Shown one piece after another: positions 1 through 9,154 of a stretch of 64,000 nucleotides of DNA; position 1 is the first letter of the stretch; each line of letters begins with the position of its first letter. The stretch spans positions 186,001 to 250,000 of the forward strand of contig JALNYU010000004.1 of the NCBI GenBank assembly GCA_023229645.1, read 5' to 3'. Below the pieces are notes generated by a model that had not been told where the DNA came from, made no database searches, and worked only from the letters and a program-made list of their open reading frames with translations. A program made the position numbers and the translations under genes. Origin of the DNA: Nevskia sp. (GTDB taxonomy: Bacteria > Pseudomonadota > Gammaproteobacteria > Nevskiales > Nevskiaceae).

Positions 1-451
1 TCCCCATGCCCTCCCAAACTTTGGCACCGGCAAGGTCAAAATGCTCCTTCGTGCTCACCGCAACTTCTAACGTGTTACGTATAACCTCCGGCTCGGCGCC
101 GTCTACCAGCATCTGCAACCCTTTCTTGATGAATGGATCCGGCTCATCGGCAACTGCGCCTTCGAGTGCGAGCAAGCCTTGCTTACGCGCGCTATTACTC
201 CAGTCAACAATTTTGGCGATCAACTCTTTCGAGTCTGAATGCGGTGGCTTGATTACCCACTTGGCCAATTTCATGCCGTGTTTAAAAATGCCCATCGGCG
301 TATGCATGGTGATCGCAGCAAGCGTCCCGAGGATCACGATGACGAATGCCGCCGGCCCCCACAGCGCAGCGACGCCGCTGCCTTTGAGGATGCTGCCGCC
401 GATCAAAGCGATCATCGCCAGCACGAAACCGATGATGCTGAGTAAGTCCAT
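1..451 (-). CDS. motC: MotA/MotC-type flagellar stator protein, 3' end outside window
   Basis: This is the N-terminal 150 residues of a MotA/TolQ-family proton-channel stator subunit; the gene runs off the left edge. The protein starts MDLLSIIGFVLAMIALIGGS, the usual first membrane helix, and a second hydrophobic stretch (WGPAAFVIVILGTLAAI) follows at about residues 31-47, then the start of the cytoplasmic loop. MotA-type subunits pair with a MotB-type subunit to drive flagellar rotation. It starts 10 bases after cheA on the same strand, matching the cheA-motC-motD order of related gammaproteobacteria. The family is clear; the symbol motC rather than motA is inferred from position. Confidence 0.85.
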   Translation of the reverse strand, partial: MDLLSIIGFVLAMIALIGGSILKGSGVAALWGPAAFVIVILGTLAAITMHTPMGIFKHGMKLAKWVIKPPHSDSKELIAKIVDWSNSARKQGLLALEGAVADEPDPFIKKGLQMLVDGAEPEVIRNTLEVAVSTKEHFDLAGAKVWEGMG

Positions 452-461
452 TCAGTGCGCC

Positions 462-2423
462 TCAGCTCTTCAATCCAGCGCCATAGGCGCGGACAAGGCC
501 GGGGAAATCTAAAATCAACGCGACGCGCCCCTCGCCCGTAACCGTGGCGCCCGCCAAACCGGCGAGTCCACGTAAACCCATACCGAGCGGCTTGATCACA
601 ACCTCTTCACGCGCTTTCACTTGATGCACGATGAAACCATAGCGTTCGCCGTTTGCTTCCGCGACGACAACATGCCGTGGCGCGTCGCCTGAAGGCGGCC
701 GGGCGCCGCTCCAGCGTTCGAGATCGATCAAACGCAGCGTGCTCTTGCGATAAACCACCGCGTGCCAAAGATCGAGCTTGCGCAAACGGCTTTCGTCAAG
801 CGCGAAGACGTCAAACACATCAGCCAGCGGCAGCGCCAATAAACGTTCACCGACGGTGACCATCAACGCCGGCAAGATCGCCAGCGTTAGTGGTACGCGG
901 AGACGCACGCAGCTGCCCTGCCCGACTTTCGACTCGATGACGACGCTGCCGTTCAGACCCGTGATGCGAGACTTCACGACATCCATGCCAACACCACGGC
1001 CGGACAAATCGGAAACCGCGTCTTTGGTCGAAAAGCCGGCCATGAATACGAGCTGCAGGCATTCGTCAGTGGTCAGACGCGCCGCAACGCCCGCTTCCAT
1101 CAAACCTTTTTCGACCACTTTGCGCCGTAAAACTTCGGAGTCCATGCCTTTGCCGTCGTCGCGGACGGTGATCAGAATATGGTCGCCCTCCTGCTGCGCC
1201 GAAAGTACCAGCTTACCGGCTGCGGGCTTGCCGGCAGCAGCACGCGCTTCCGGCGTTTCGATGCCGTGGTCGACGCTGTTGCGCACCATGTGCACCAACG
1301 GATCGGCCAGGGCTTCAACGAGATTCTTATCGAGATCGGTGTCTTCACCAATCAATTCGACTTCAACCTGCTTACCAAGACCGCGTGCGACATCGCGCGC
1401 CAATTTCGGAAAGCGCGAAAATACTTTCTTAATCGGTTGCATGCGAATCCGCATGACGGCCGATTGCAAACTCCGCGTGATGTGATCGAGCTCGCCAACG
1501 CTTTTGGCATAAGCCTCCGGCGGGGCACCGGAGCCGCGCAGCGTCTTCAAGCGATTGCGAACCAACACAAGCTCGCCGATCAGATTCATCATCAGATCCA
1601 GCCGCTGCGTATCAACGCGTAATGTCGTTTCCGCTGCCGGTGCGGCGCTCGCGGCGGCGGGCGCTGCTGCAGCCGGCACCTTGTGCGGCGTTACCTGAGC
1701 GGGTGCAGCTTTGGGTGCAGCAGGCGGCGTTGCCGCGCTGGTATCGACGCCTGGCGGGCCGCCACCATTGAGCTGATCAAGCAGCGCTTCAAATTCGTCG
1801 TCAGTAATCGTATTGGACTGCGCTGGCGCCGCGGCAGCGGCTGGCGCCGCGATGCCCGGCGGGCCACCACCGTTGAGTTGATCAAGCAGCGCTTCAAATT
1901 CGTCGTCAGTAATCGTATTGGACTGCGCCGCCGTTGGCGCCTTTTCCGCCGCCGCTTTTGACTTCGCCTTGCTCTTCGCTTTCGCCTTTGGCTTGGCAGC
2001 CTCAGGGGCCGGCGCGGCAGCTTTCGCTTCGGCAGGACCTTGCGCGCCTTGACGCAGCGCGACGATCAACTCCGGTGGTGCCGACGTCGCCTCGTTACCC
2101 GCGCCGATTTGATCTAGCATCGTTTGCAGTTGATCGACGGACTGCATCGTCGCGTCCATCAAATCGGCATCAACCGCACGCGCACCGGAGCGCACGACGC
2201 CGAACACCTCTTCAGCGGCGTGACACAGTTCAACCATCGGTGCAATTTGCAAGAAGCCAGCGCCGCCTTTTACGGTGTGAAACGCGCGGAACACCGAGTT
2301 GAGCAGTTCGCGATCGTCCGGCCGTTGTTCCAACTCAACCAGTTGCTCACCCAGCTTCTGCATCAACTCCCCGGCTTCGACAAGGAAGTCGGCACGGATA
2401 TCGTCGTCAACTGCGCTGCTCAT
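462..2423 (-). CDS. cheA: Chemotaxis histidine kinase CheA
   Basis: A 653-residue CheA kinase that autophosphorylates and passes phosphate to CheY. An N-terminal HPt domain carries the phospho-accepting His49 (RAFHTVKGGAGF). A long Ala/Lys/Pro-rich linker (about 130-265) replaces a normal P2 domain and holds two identical copies of TITDDEFEALLDQLNGGG (within 166-190 and 201-225). Dimerisation, ATPase (HMVRNSVDHGIE, DDGKGMD, GRGVGMDVV) and CheW-like domains follow. It lies between cheZ (7 bases upstream) and the MotC-like gene. The tandem linker peptides resemble the CheY-binding ends of FliM and CheZ, so they may hold CheY near the kinase; that role is inference. Confidence 0.96.
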   Translation of the reverse strand: MSSAVDDDIRADFLVEAGELMQKLGEQLVELEQRPDDRELLNSVFRAFHTVKGGAGFLQIAPMVELCHAAEEVFGVVRSGARAVDADLMDATMQSVDQLQTMLDQIGAGNEATSAPPELIVALRQGAQGPAEAKAAAPAPEAAKPKAKAKSKAKSKAAAEKAPTAAQSNTITDDEFEALLDQLNGGGPPGIAAPAAAAAPAQSNTITDDEFEALLDQLNGGGPPGVDTSAATPPAAPKAAPAQVTPHKVPAAAAPAAASAAPAAETTLRVDTQRLDLMMNLIGELVLVRNRLKTLRGSGAPPEAYAKSVGELDHITRSLQSAVMRIRMQPIKKVFSRFPKLARDVARGLGKQVEVELIGEDTDLDKNLVEALADPLVHMVRNSVDHGIETPEARAAAGKPAAGKLVLSAQQEGDHILITVRDDGKGMDSEVLRRKVVEKGLMEAGVAARLTTDECLQLVFMAGFSTKDAVSDLSGRGVGMDVVKSRITGLNGSVVIESKVGQGSCVRLRVPLTLAILPALMVTVGERLLALPLADVFDVFALDESRLRKLDLWHAVVYRKSTLRLIDLERWSGARPPSGDAPRHVVVAEANGERYGFIVHQVKAREEVVIKPLGMGLRGLAGLAGATVTGEGRVALILDFPGLVRAYGAGLKS

Positions 2424-2430
2424 GGCGTCC

Positions 2431-3210
2431 TCAAAATCCTAGTTCGGCCAACAGGGCATCTGCATCTTGCTGACTTGCTGACTCGGACAACCCCGGAACA
2501 GCAGGGCCGGCGAGTTCGCCCGGTTGCGTTTGTATCGGCGGCGCAGTCGGATTCTTAAGGCCATCGTTGGTGGCGCGGAGCAGCTTGATCAACGCGCCTT
2601 CGATGTTATGCACTAGCGTCGTTACGCGCCGAATCACCTGCCCACTTAAATCTTGATATTCCTGGGCCTGAGAGATTTCGGAGAAATGCGCTCGGAGCTG
2701 GCCGCTCACCTGTTTGATCTTGCTTTCAGTGGCTTCAACTTCGCCCGCCAGGCTACTGCGCCAGGCGAGCGTGTTGCCGTCCTGCAGCACACGCTCCCGG
2801 GCCGAGGCAAGACCTTGCGTGCATTCGCTGAGCGAGTCGACGAGGCGGCGGCTGTTGTCGACGAGATCAAGCGTCCGATGCGCAGCGTCTTCGCCAAGCT
2901 TGGCGACATAGTCAAGACGCTTACAGGCATCAGGAATTTCGTTGCCAGCGATCTGCTTTAGTCGATCATCAAAATTCAGATCGCGCACCGCTTCGTGTAA
3001 CTCGCGGGTGAGCTTGGCGAGATTTACAAACAAGCCGTTATCTCGCAGCCGCATCAAGTGACCGAGGCGGCTTTCAAACAGCGTCGGATCATCAGCCTCT
3101 AATGCCGTCAGAATTTCACGCAGCCGATCGATATATTCCGCACGATCAGGAATATTCTCCGGATCGTGCTCCGTCGCGTGCGGAGGCATCTGCACCACGA
3201 CCGCGCTCAC
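2431..3210 (-). CDS. cheZ: Chemotaxis protein phosphatase CheZ
   Basis: CheZ speeds dephosphorylation of CheY-P. The long helical hairpin contains the catalytic-loop type sequence QAQEYQDLSGQVIRRV, in which the active glutamine follows the QD pair in known CheZ proteins. The end QDADALLAELGF is the standard C-terminal CheY-binding helix. Start choice: a GTG at 3210 has GGAG seven bases upstream and overlaps the stop of a nine-codon reading frame (3207-3236) with a strong GAGGAG site; an ATG at 3189 is the alternative, with no clear ribosome site. It sits between cheY and cheA in one transcription unit. Confidence 0.92.
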   Translation of the reverse strand: MSAVVVQMPPHATEHDPENIPDRAEYIDRLREILTALEADDPTLFESRLGHLMRLRDNGLFVNLAKLTRELHEAVRDLNFDDRLKQIAGNEIPDACKRLDYVAKLGEDAAHRTLDLVDNSRRLVDSLSECTQGLASARERVLQDGNTLAWRSSLAGEVEATESKIKQVSGQLRAHFSEISQAQEYQDLSGQVIRRVTTLVHNIEGALIKLLRATNDGLKNPTAPPIQTQPGELAGPAVPGLSESASQQDADALLAELGF

Positions 3211-3236
3211 GCTACCGCTCCGATTACTGTGTTCAT
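3207..3236 (-). other. Nine-codon reading frame overlapping the cheZ start
   Basis: A strong ribosome site (GAGGAG) precedes an ATG at 3236 that opens a nine-residue frame, MNTVIGAVA, whose TGA stop overlaps the GTG start of cheZ as GTGA. It may be a coupling leader, or the original N terminus of cheZ separated by an indel. Only the sequence pattern is seen; translation is not shown. Confidence 0.4.
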
Positions 3237-3309
3237 GATTTCTCCTCACTCTCGATCGCGGCCGGCGACAATCGCCAAGCCTTCGACCCACCCGCGAACA
3301 ACCGAGCGT

Positions 3310-3702
3310 TTACGCTGCCGCTTCGAACCGCTGGAAGATCTTGTCGAGTTTCTCTTTCAGCGTCGCCGCAGTGAATGGCTTGATGATGTAGCCGTTGACA
3401 CCGGCTTTCGCGGCGTCGACGATTTGATCGCGCTGCGCTTCAGCGGTCACCATCAATACCGGGAGCGATTTAAGCTTGGCATCGCCACGAATGGCTTTCA
3501 GCAAATCAATACCCGTCATGCCCGGCATATTCCAATCGGTGACGACAAAATCGAAGTCGCCGGTCTGCAACATCGGCCACGCGGTCTTACCGTCGTCAGC
3601 CTCGGATGTGTTGCTAAAACCAAGGTCAGCGAGCAAATTCTTGACGATGCGGCGCATAGTCGAGAAATCGTCGACGATCAGGATTTTCATGTTTTTGTCC
3701 AT
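3310..3702 (-). CDS. cheY: Chemotaxis response regulator CheY
   Basis: A 130-residue single receiver domain that, when phosphorylated by CheA, binds FliM and changes the direction of flagellar rotation. The acidic pair Asp11-Asp12, phospho-acceptor Asp56 (VVTDWNMPG), Thr86 (VLMVTAEAQ) and Lys108 (YIIKPF) are all present. There is no output domain. It follows fliA and precedes cheZ and cheA on the same strand, the standard order. The start [12 protein letters not shown] fits the normal CheY length; an internal ATG four codons later is possible. Confidence 0.97.
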   Translation of the reverse strand: MDKNMKILIVDDFSTMRRIVKNLLADLGFSNTSEADDGKTAWPMLQTGDFDFVVTDWNMPGMTGIDLLKAIRGDAKLKSLPVLMVTAEAQRDQIVDAAKAGVNGYIIKPFTAATLKEKLDKIFQRFEAAA

Positions 3703-3728
3703 GCGTTTTGTCTCGTCAAATAGAGTGG

Positions 3729-4559
3729 TTAGTTCGCACCGGCTGCAGCCGGAATTCTGGTGGTTTTTACTGCTGATTTTTTTGTAGCGGCGCGACGCGG
3801 TTTTACCGCTGCATCAGGATCGTCGCGCCAATCCCCAAGCCGTGCACGAAGCCGCAATAACGCCTGCCCGTGCAATTGGCAAACGCGTGACTCCGTCACT
3901 TCCAGTACCTGACCGATTTCTCGCAGATTGAGTTCTTCGTCGTAGTACAGAGACATCACCAACCGTTCGCGTTCCGGCAGCTCGCTGATTGCTTCGGCAA
4001 GTGCTTTCTGAAACGCAGCCCGTTCAACGGCATCAGCGGGTGTGGCGTCCGCCGCAATCGCCTCAATGCCGTGTTCTTCTTCGTCATCGCTACCGGCTGT
4101 GTCCATGGACAAAATCTGACACTGCACGGCATCGCTAACGATGTCATGATAATCACCGGCCGAAATGCCGAGTTTCTCGACAATCTCAGACTCGCGCGCC
4201 TCACGGCCGGTTTTTTGCTCAATCTCTCGAATTGCCGCAGAAACATCGCGCATCCGCCGATGCACTGAGCGCGGCGCCCAATCTCCGCGCCGCAGTTCAT
4301 CCACCATCGCGCCGCGAATACGGATGCTGGCGTAGGTTTCGAAGCGGGCACCGCGGTCGCCGCTGTAATTACGCGCGGCCTCAATCAAGCCGATCACGCC
4401 GGCTTGAATGAGATCGTCGATATCCACGCTGGCCGGTAATCGTGCGACCAAGTGATACGCAATCCGCTTAACCAGATCAAGGTGTTGCGTCACGATGGCG
4501 GTATCGGGGGCAGGCGCATTTCGGCCATAGGCCGCCATTGCCATCGGCATGGCGCTCAT
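3729..4559 (-). CDS. fliA: Flagellar sigma factor FliA (sigma-28)
   Basis: A 276-residue sigma-70 family factor that directs RNA polymerase to late flagellar and chemotaxis promoters. Region 2 is clear ([48 protein letters not shown]), as is the region 4 helix-turn-helix ([20 protein letters not shown]). Its start overlaps the fleN stop as ATGA, so translation is probably coupled. FlgM, its inhibitor, is encoded at 47,760, and FliA-type promoters are seen before fliC, cheV and flgM. The C terminus is a little longer and more basic than in enteric FliA. Confidence 0.96.
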   Translation of the reverse strand: MSAMPMAMAAYGRNAPAPDTAIVTQHLDLVKRIAYHLVARLPASVDIDDLIQAGVIGLIEAARNYSGDRGARFETYASIRIRGAMVDELRRGDWAPRSVHRRMRDVSAAIREIEQKTGREARESEIVEKLGISAGDYHDIVSDAVQCQILSMDTAGSDDEEEHGIEAIAADATPADAVERAAFQKALAEAISELPERERLVMSLYYDEELNLREIGQVLEVTESRVCQLHGQALLRLRARLGDWRDDPDAAVKPRRAATKKSAVKTTRIPAAAGAN

Positions 4560-5458
4560 AGCGCACCTACCAATCCAACCGGCGGTGTGTGGCTGCCGCT
4601 GCTCACTAAGCGCTCAACAAAGAATTCCAAGTTGCCGCGGGCACCTTTCGGCAAGCCCCAGCTTTCCGCCTTGCGTGCCAACTGCCGGAACGCTTCAGAC
4701 GAAGCACAGTTCGGATAGGCTTCGACAACGGCGCGTTGCCGGCGTACCGAGCGCTTTAGCCACTCGTCATGCGGCACGCCACCGATGAAGCTTAACGTCA
4801 CGTCAAGGAAACGCTCAGCGACGCGACGCAGATTCTCGTAAATACTCTGCGCTTCTGCAGTATCCCGAACCATGTTGACGAGCACTTGTACGCGCTCAAC
4901 ACCGTTGTCACGGTTCAAGACTTTGATGAGTGCATAGGCGTCCGTCAGTGACGTCGGGTCGCCAGTGACCACGACGATCACTTCCTGAGAAGCTTGACTG
5001 AATGTAATAACAGAGTCCGCAATTCCCGCCGCGGTATCGACGATTAAAACGTCAATCGGGCGACTCAATTCGGAAAACGCTTGAACCAATCCAGCGTTCT
5101 GCAATGGGCTTAGCTCGGCCATATGGCGCTTGCCACTCGATGCCGGCACCACCATGATGCCACCGGGCCCCGGCATTAACGTATCTTCGAGCGTGCACTT
5201 GCCGTCCAACACATGGGCGAGGTTATAGCTGGGTTGGAGTCCGAGCATAACGTCAACATTGGCCAAGCCTAAATCGCCGTCGAGCAACATAACCTGGCGA
5301 CCCGTTAAGGCCATCGCGACCGATAGGTTGACCGATACACTTGTCTTACCCACGCCACCTTTGCCGCTGGTCACCGCAATGACACGGACCGGCAAGGCGG
5401 GTTTGAGACGACGCAACCCGGCGGCCTGATCGCTCATCGCTGTCGCAGTTTTAGACAT
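4556..5458 (-). CDS. fleN: Flagellar number regulator FleN/FlhG, MinD-like ATPase
   Basis: A 300-residue MinD/ParA-type ATPase that limits flagellar number and restrains FleQ. The deviant Walker A motif SGKGGVGKTSVSVNLS lies near residues 31-46, with MLLDGDLGLANVDVMLG and VLIVDTAAGI further on. The chosen ATG at 5458 overlaps the flhF stop by 8 bases; the frame is open further upstream, but those starts would lie deep inside flhF. The flhF-fleN-fliA order is typical of polar flagellates in which FlhF and FleN set flagellar place and number. Confidence 0.95.
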   Translation of the reverse strand: MSKTATAMSDQAAGLRRLKPALPVRVIAVTSGKGGVGKTSVSVNLSVAMALTGRQVMLLDGDLGLANVDVMLGLQPSYNLAHVLDGKCTLEDTLMPGPGGIMVVPASSGKRHMAELSPLQNAGLVQAFSELSRPIDVLIVDTAAGIADSVITFSQASQEVIVVVTGDPTSLTDAYALIKVLNRDNGVERVQVLVNMVRDTAEAQSIYENLRRVAERFLDVTLSFIGGVPHDEWLKRSVRRQRAVVEAYPNCASSEAFRQLARKAESWGLPKGARGNLEFFVERLVSSGSHTPPVGLVGAL

Positions 5459-6944
5459 GCAGATAGGCTCCATCCTGGACTGCATCGACGTATTGCATTT
5501 CGAGTACTTCATCATCGATTTTCGCCGGTAGCTGCCGCGCCAGACGCATGGCTCTAATCACCAGCTCGTCGGCACGTGCAACATGCAAATCCTCCGGAAC
5601 GCGCTGCCCATCGGCGACATACGCAAGGGGCAGACCGTGGCGAATAATGACCGATAGAGCGCCGCCGATACGACTCGTTTCATCAACTTTACTGAGGATG
5701 CAGCCCGCGAGATCAGCAGGGCCAAAGCGGCGGACGACTTCTGATTGATCGGCTGCTTGGCAGTGCGCAGCCATCGTTAAATATGCACGGAGTTTAGGGT
5801 GTGCTTCGCGCAGCATCTGAATCTGGGCGCCGAGCGCGCCATCACGCGGCCCGAGGCCAACCGTATCGATCAGCACCAATTTGCGATCGGTCAATTTAGC
5901 CAACGTGTCCGCGAGTGATTGCTTCGGCGTCACGGTGTAAACCGGTACGCCAAGCAAACGACCGTAGGTGTAAAGCTGCTCTTGCGCGCCGACCCGATAA
6001 TGATCCATCGCGACCAAGGCAATGTCCCGTAGGCCATGCCGTTCGGCGTAGCGCGCAGCCAGCTTGGCGATAGTCGTGGTTTTTCCAACACCGGTAGGGC
6101 CGACTAAAGCAACCACGCCGCCGTCGAGCACGACGTCGCGCTTAGCAATTGGAATCCGCCGTGAAAGCAAACCGAGCGGCAAGAACCGCGCGCGCTCCGG
6201 CGTCACCGCACTCGGCAATTCCTCGGCGATGGAGCGTGCCAATTCCGGCTCCAAGCCTAGATCAGAAAGCACACGCAGCACGGCGTAGCGTTGCGGCTGA
6301 TTGCTCTTGAGGTCGTTCCAGGCCAGCCCGGCGAGCTGCTGCTCAATCATCCGACGCATGCCGCCCAGTTCTTTCTTCAACTGTAAGAATTCTTCTGATG
6401 GCGCCTTAGCCGGCATGACGCCTGCGGTTTGTACAGCAACCGGCGCCGCAGCCGCCTGTGCGAATGCCGCAGACGCGCCGGCTGCCATCGCCGCCGCAGA
6501 CTTCTGCACAATCGGCACTTCTTTTTCGTAGCCGTATTCGTCCAATAAAATCTGCATCGCTTCGCTAGGCCGTGGAATCAGCGGCGCACCAACCGTAGCA
6601 GCCACAATCGGCACAACCGGCGCTTTTTCAATCACTTTTTCCGCCGGCTTTTCGGGCGCCTTTTCTGGCGCCTTTTCAACAATCTTTTCGGCGACCACAG
6701 CAACCGTTGCGTCGGCGATTGTCTCAATACCGCTTTCCGCCACCTTCGCTCTAGCGGCCATCTGTAACGACGCACGCCGCAGGGATTGCTGCATCAGCGC
6801 TTCGTCATAGTCGACCGCTGCGACCACCTCGATACCGCCATTTACGCGTCGGTTCGACAGGATCACCGCATCGGGCCCCTGTTCCTCGCGCACTTGGCGG
6901 ATGGCTTCGCGCATATTTTTAGCCATGAACCGCTTGATCTTCAT
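5451..6944 (-). CDS. flhF: Signal-recognition-particle-like GTPase FlhF
   Basis: A 497-residue FlhF, the SRP-family GTPase that marks the pole for flagellar assembly. The N-terminal basic domain begins MKIKRFMAKNMREAIRQV, the conserved FlhF opening. A Pro/Glu/Ala-rich linker with repeated EKAPEKAPEKPAEK lies near residues 90-115. The GTPase core has GPTGVGKTTTIAKLA (G1), DHYRVGAQEQL, LIDTVGLGPRD (G3) and LSKVDE (G4). It lies between flhA and fleN and overlaps fleN by 8 bases. Confidence 0.96.
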   Translation of the reverse strand: MKIKRFMAKNMREAIRQVREEQGPDAVILSNRRVNGGIEVVAAVDYDEALMQQSLRRASLQMAARAKVAESGIETIADATVAVVAEKIVEKAPEKAPEKPAEKVIEKAPVVPIVAATVGAPLIPRPSEAMQILLDEYGYEKEVPIVQKSAAAMAAGASAAFAQAAAAPVAVQTAGVMPAKAPSEEFLQLKKELGGMRRMIEQQLAGLAWNDLKSNQPQRYAVLRVLSDLGLEPELARSIAEELPSAVTPERARFLPLGLLSRRIPIAKRDVVLDGGVVALVGPTGVGKTTTIAKLAARYAERHGLRDIALVAMDHYRVGAQEQLYTYGRLLGVPVYTVTPKQSLADTLAKLTDRKLVLIDTVGLGPRDGALGAQIQMLREAHPKLRAYLTMAAHCQAADQSEVVRRFGPADLAGCILSKVDETSRIGGALSVIIRHGLPLAYVADGQRVPEDLHVARADELVIRAMRLARQLPAKIDDEVLEMQYVDAVQDGAYLHV

Positions 6945-6989
6945 TGGCCGGCCGCTCCGTTCATTGACGACTTAACTCGCTATATCCGT

Positions 6990-9053
6990 TCAATTGACCG
7001 CTCCGATTAGACGAATCTGCTTCGAATCCGGGACTTCGTTGTAAGCCAAAACATGTAAATCTGGCAGCGACTGCCGCGTGAATTTCGCGAGCAGCGGCCG
7101 GAGTGGCGACGGAACCAGTAACACCGCCGGTTGCCCTTGTTTCGCTTGCTTCTGCACTTGATCTGACAGCGATTTATGCATGCGCTCTGCGAGCCCCGGT
7201 TCCAGTACTGCGCCACCACCTTGCAGGCTGTCTTGCAACACGCGTTCCAGCGCCGGCGCCAAAGTCAGCACCGGCAGCTCGGGGTCCAATCCGTTGATTT
7301 CTTGAACGATCTGACGAGACAACGCGACGCGAACTTGACTCGCCAGCGCGACGGGATCCTGACTGCGCGCGCCGTTCTCCGCCAAGGCCTCGGCGATGCT
7401 GCGGAGATTGCGAATCGGAATGCGCTCGCCCAACAAAAGTTGCAAAACTTTGACGATTACCGATAAAGGCAACAATTTTGGCGTCAAATCTTCGACAAGC
7501 TTCGGGGCCGACTTCGCCAACGCATTCAATAACTGCTGCGTTTCGTCGAAGCCCAACAGCTCGTGCGCATGGTCTTTGACGATCTGCGATAAATGCGTCG
7601 CGATAACCGTGCTGGGGTCAACCACGGTATAGCCCAGCGTCTGGGCGTGATCGCGCGCGCCGCGCTCGATCCAGACCGCATCGAGGCCAAACGTCGGGTC
7701 TTTTGTCGCGATACCTTCGATCGTGCCGAATACGCGGCCTGGGTTGAGCGCCAAATCGCGATCGGGATAAATCTGACCGCTCGCAATCGGCACCCCGTGT
7801 AGCGTCAGGCGATAAGCGCCTGGCGCAAGTTCCAAGTTATCGCGTATATGTACAGGTTGGATTAGGAATCCCATTTCCTGCGTCAGCTTCTTGCGCACGC
7901 CCTTGATTCGCGCCATTAACTCCCCGCCCTGCTTGGCGTCGACTAATGGAATCAAGCGATAACCAACTTCTAAACCGATCGGATCTTCCTGCTGAACGTC
8001 GTCCCAGCCCAATTCTTGCGGCGCCGCGGGTGTCGCAGGCGCCGCGTCGCGCGCCGGCGTTGCGCCACGTTTTACTTTCTGAGCACTTAAGTAGGCTACG
8101 CCGCCACAAATAGCCGCCAAAGTTAGAAATACGACATTGGGCATTCCCGGAATAACGCCGACCAAACCTAATACGGTCGCGGTCACACCAAGCACTTTCG
8201 GTTCGGCAAAAACCTGTTTTACAACTTGCTGCCCCATGTTGACCGACTTCGACATGCGGGTAACGAGGATCGCCACCGAGGTCGACATCAGTAACGACGG
8301 GATCTGCGCAACAAGGCCATCGCCGATCGTCAGCAAGGTGTAATTTTTCAGCGCCTCGGCAATCGGCAACCCGTGCTGCAACGTGCCGATGAACAGCCCG
8401 CCGATGATATTGATGAACAAAATCATGATTCCGGCGATGGCGTCGCCGCGAATAAACTTCGAAGCGCCGTCCATAGAGCCGTAGAAATCGGCTTCTTCGC
8501 GAACCTCCTCGCGTCGGGCTTTGGATTCTTCGCGCGTCAACAAACCGGCGTTTAAATCTGCATCGATTGCCAGCTGTTTGCCGGGCAGCGCGTCAAGAAC
8601 AAAACGCGCCGAAACTTCAGAGACGCGCTCCGCGCCCTTGGTAACGACCATGAAGTTAATCAACGTCAATATTACGAACACGATGAAGCCGATCGCGTAA
8701 TTGCCGCCGACGACGAAATTACCGAAGGCTTCGATAACCTTGCCCGCTGCGTGTGCGCCTTGATGTCCGTGCAGTAGCACCACACGCGTTGAGGCCACGT
8801 TTAGGGCGAGGCGTAACAAGGTTACGAGCAACAAGACGGTTGGAAATGCGTTGAATTCAACAGGCCGGAGCACATAAACCACCGCCAGTAAAATGACGAT
8901 GGCGAGGGCGATGTTAAACGTGAATAACAAATCTAGAACAAACGGCGCCAAAGGAATGACGATCATCGCCAAGATGATCAGCAACAGTGCTGGCGCGCCT
9001 AAACCTCCCAAACCGCGCAAGCGCCGTATTATCTCGTTGAGACGTTTCTGCAT
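6990..9053 (-). CDS. flhA: Flagellar export gate protein FlhA
   Basis: A 687-residue FlhA, the large ring of the flagellar type III export gate. The N-terminal third is a set of membrane helices (for example IVILLAVVYVLRPVEFNAFP); the conserved cytoplasmic FHIPEP-type loop is seen around GNYAIGFIVFVILTLINFMVVTKGAERVSEVSARF; a large cytoplasmic domain follows. The ATG at 9053 has GGGGGA five bases upstream, better than the ATG at 9068. A weak -24/-12 motif lies at 9106-9121. It is separated from flhB by a diguanylate cyclase gene. Confidence 0.96.
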   Translation of the reverse strand: MQKRLNEIIRRLRGLGGLGAPALLLIILAMIVIPLAPFVLDLLFTFNIALAIVILLAVVYVLRPVEFNAFPTVLLLVTLLRLALNVASTRVVLLHGHQGAHAAGKVIEAFGNFVVGGNYAIGFIVFVILTLINFMVVTKGAERVSEVSARFVLDALPGKQLAIDADLNAGLLTREESKARREEVREEADFYGSMDGASKFIRGDAIAGIMILFINIIGGLFIGTLQHGLPIAEALKNYTLLTIGDGLVAQIPSLLMSTSVAILVTRMSKSVNMGQQVVKQVFAEPKVLGVTATVLGLVGVIPGMPNVVFLTLAAICGGVAYLSAQKVKRGATPARDAAPATPAAPQELGWDDVQQEDPIGLEVGYRLIPLVDAKQGGELMARIKGVRKKLTQEMGFLIQPVHIRDNLELAPGAYRLTLHGVPIASGQIYPDRDLALNPGRVFGTIEGIATKDPTFGLDAVWIERGARDHAQTLGYTVVDPSTVIATHLSQIVKDHAHELLGFDETQQLLNALAKSAPKLVEDLTPKLLPLSVIVKVLQLLLGERIPIRNLRSIAEALAENGARSQDPVALASQVRVALSRQIVQEINGLDPELPVLTLAPALERVLQDSLQGGGAVLEPGLAERMHKSLSDQVQKQAKQGQPAVLLVPSPLRPLLAKFTRQSLPDLHVLAYNEVPDSKQIRLIGAVN

Positions 9054-9105
9054 TCGATCCCCCAGCATTTGAGGGCTCGAAAATTCAGCCCTCTACGACA
9101 CTGGC

Positions 9106-9121
9106 TGCAAGATCTGTTCTA
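9106..9121 (-). promoter_or_regulatory. Candidate sigma-54 promoter before flhA
   Basis: Read on the minus strand, TAGAACAGATCTTGCA matches the TGGCAC-N5-TTGCA pattern with correct spacing and a good -12 element, but the -24 GG is AG. It lies about 50 bases before the flhA start. The match is weaker than those before fliE and fliL. Confidence 0.4.
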
Positions 9122-9154
9122 GTTTTCTTAAACACCGCTAAGCGATTTTAATTG

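Noticed and set aside
778..1485. Plus-strand open frame of 235 codons inside cheA
   Set aside because: It is antisense to a clear CheA kinase domain with no family match; the same applies to other frames opposite flagellar genes.
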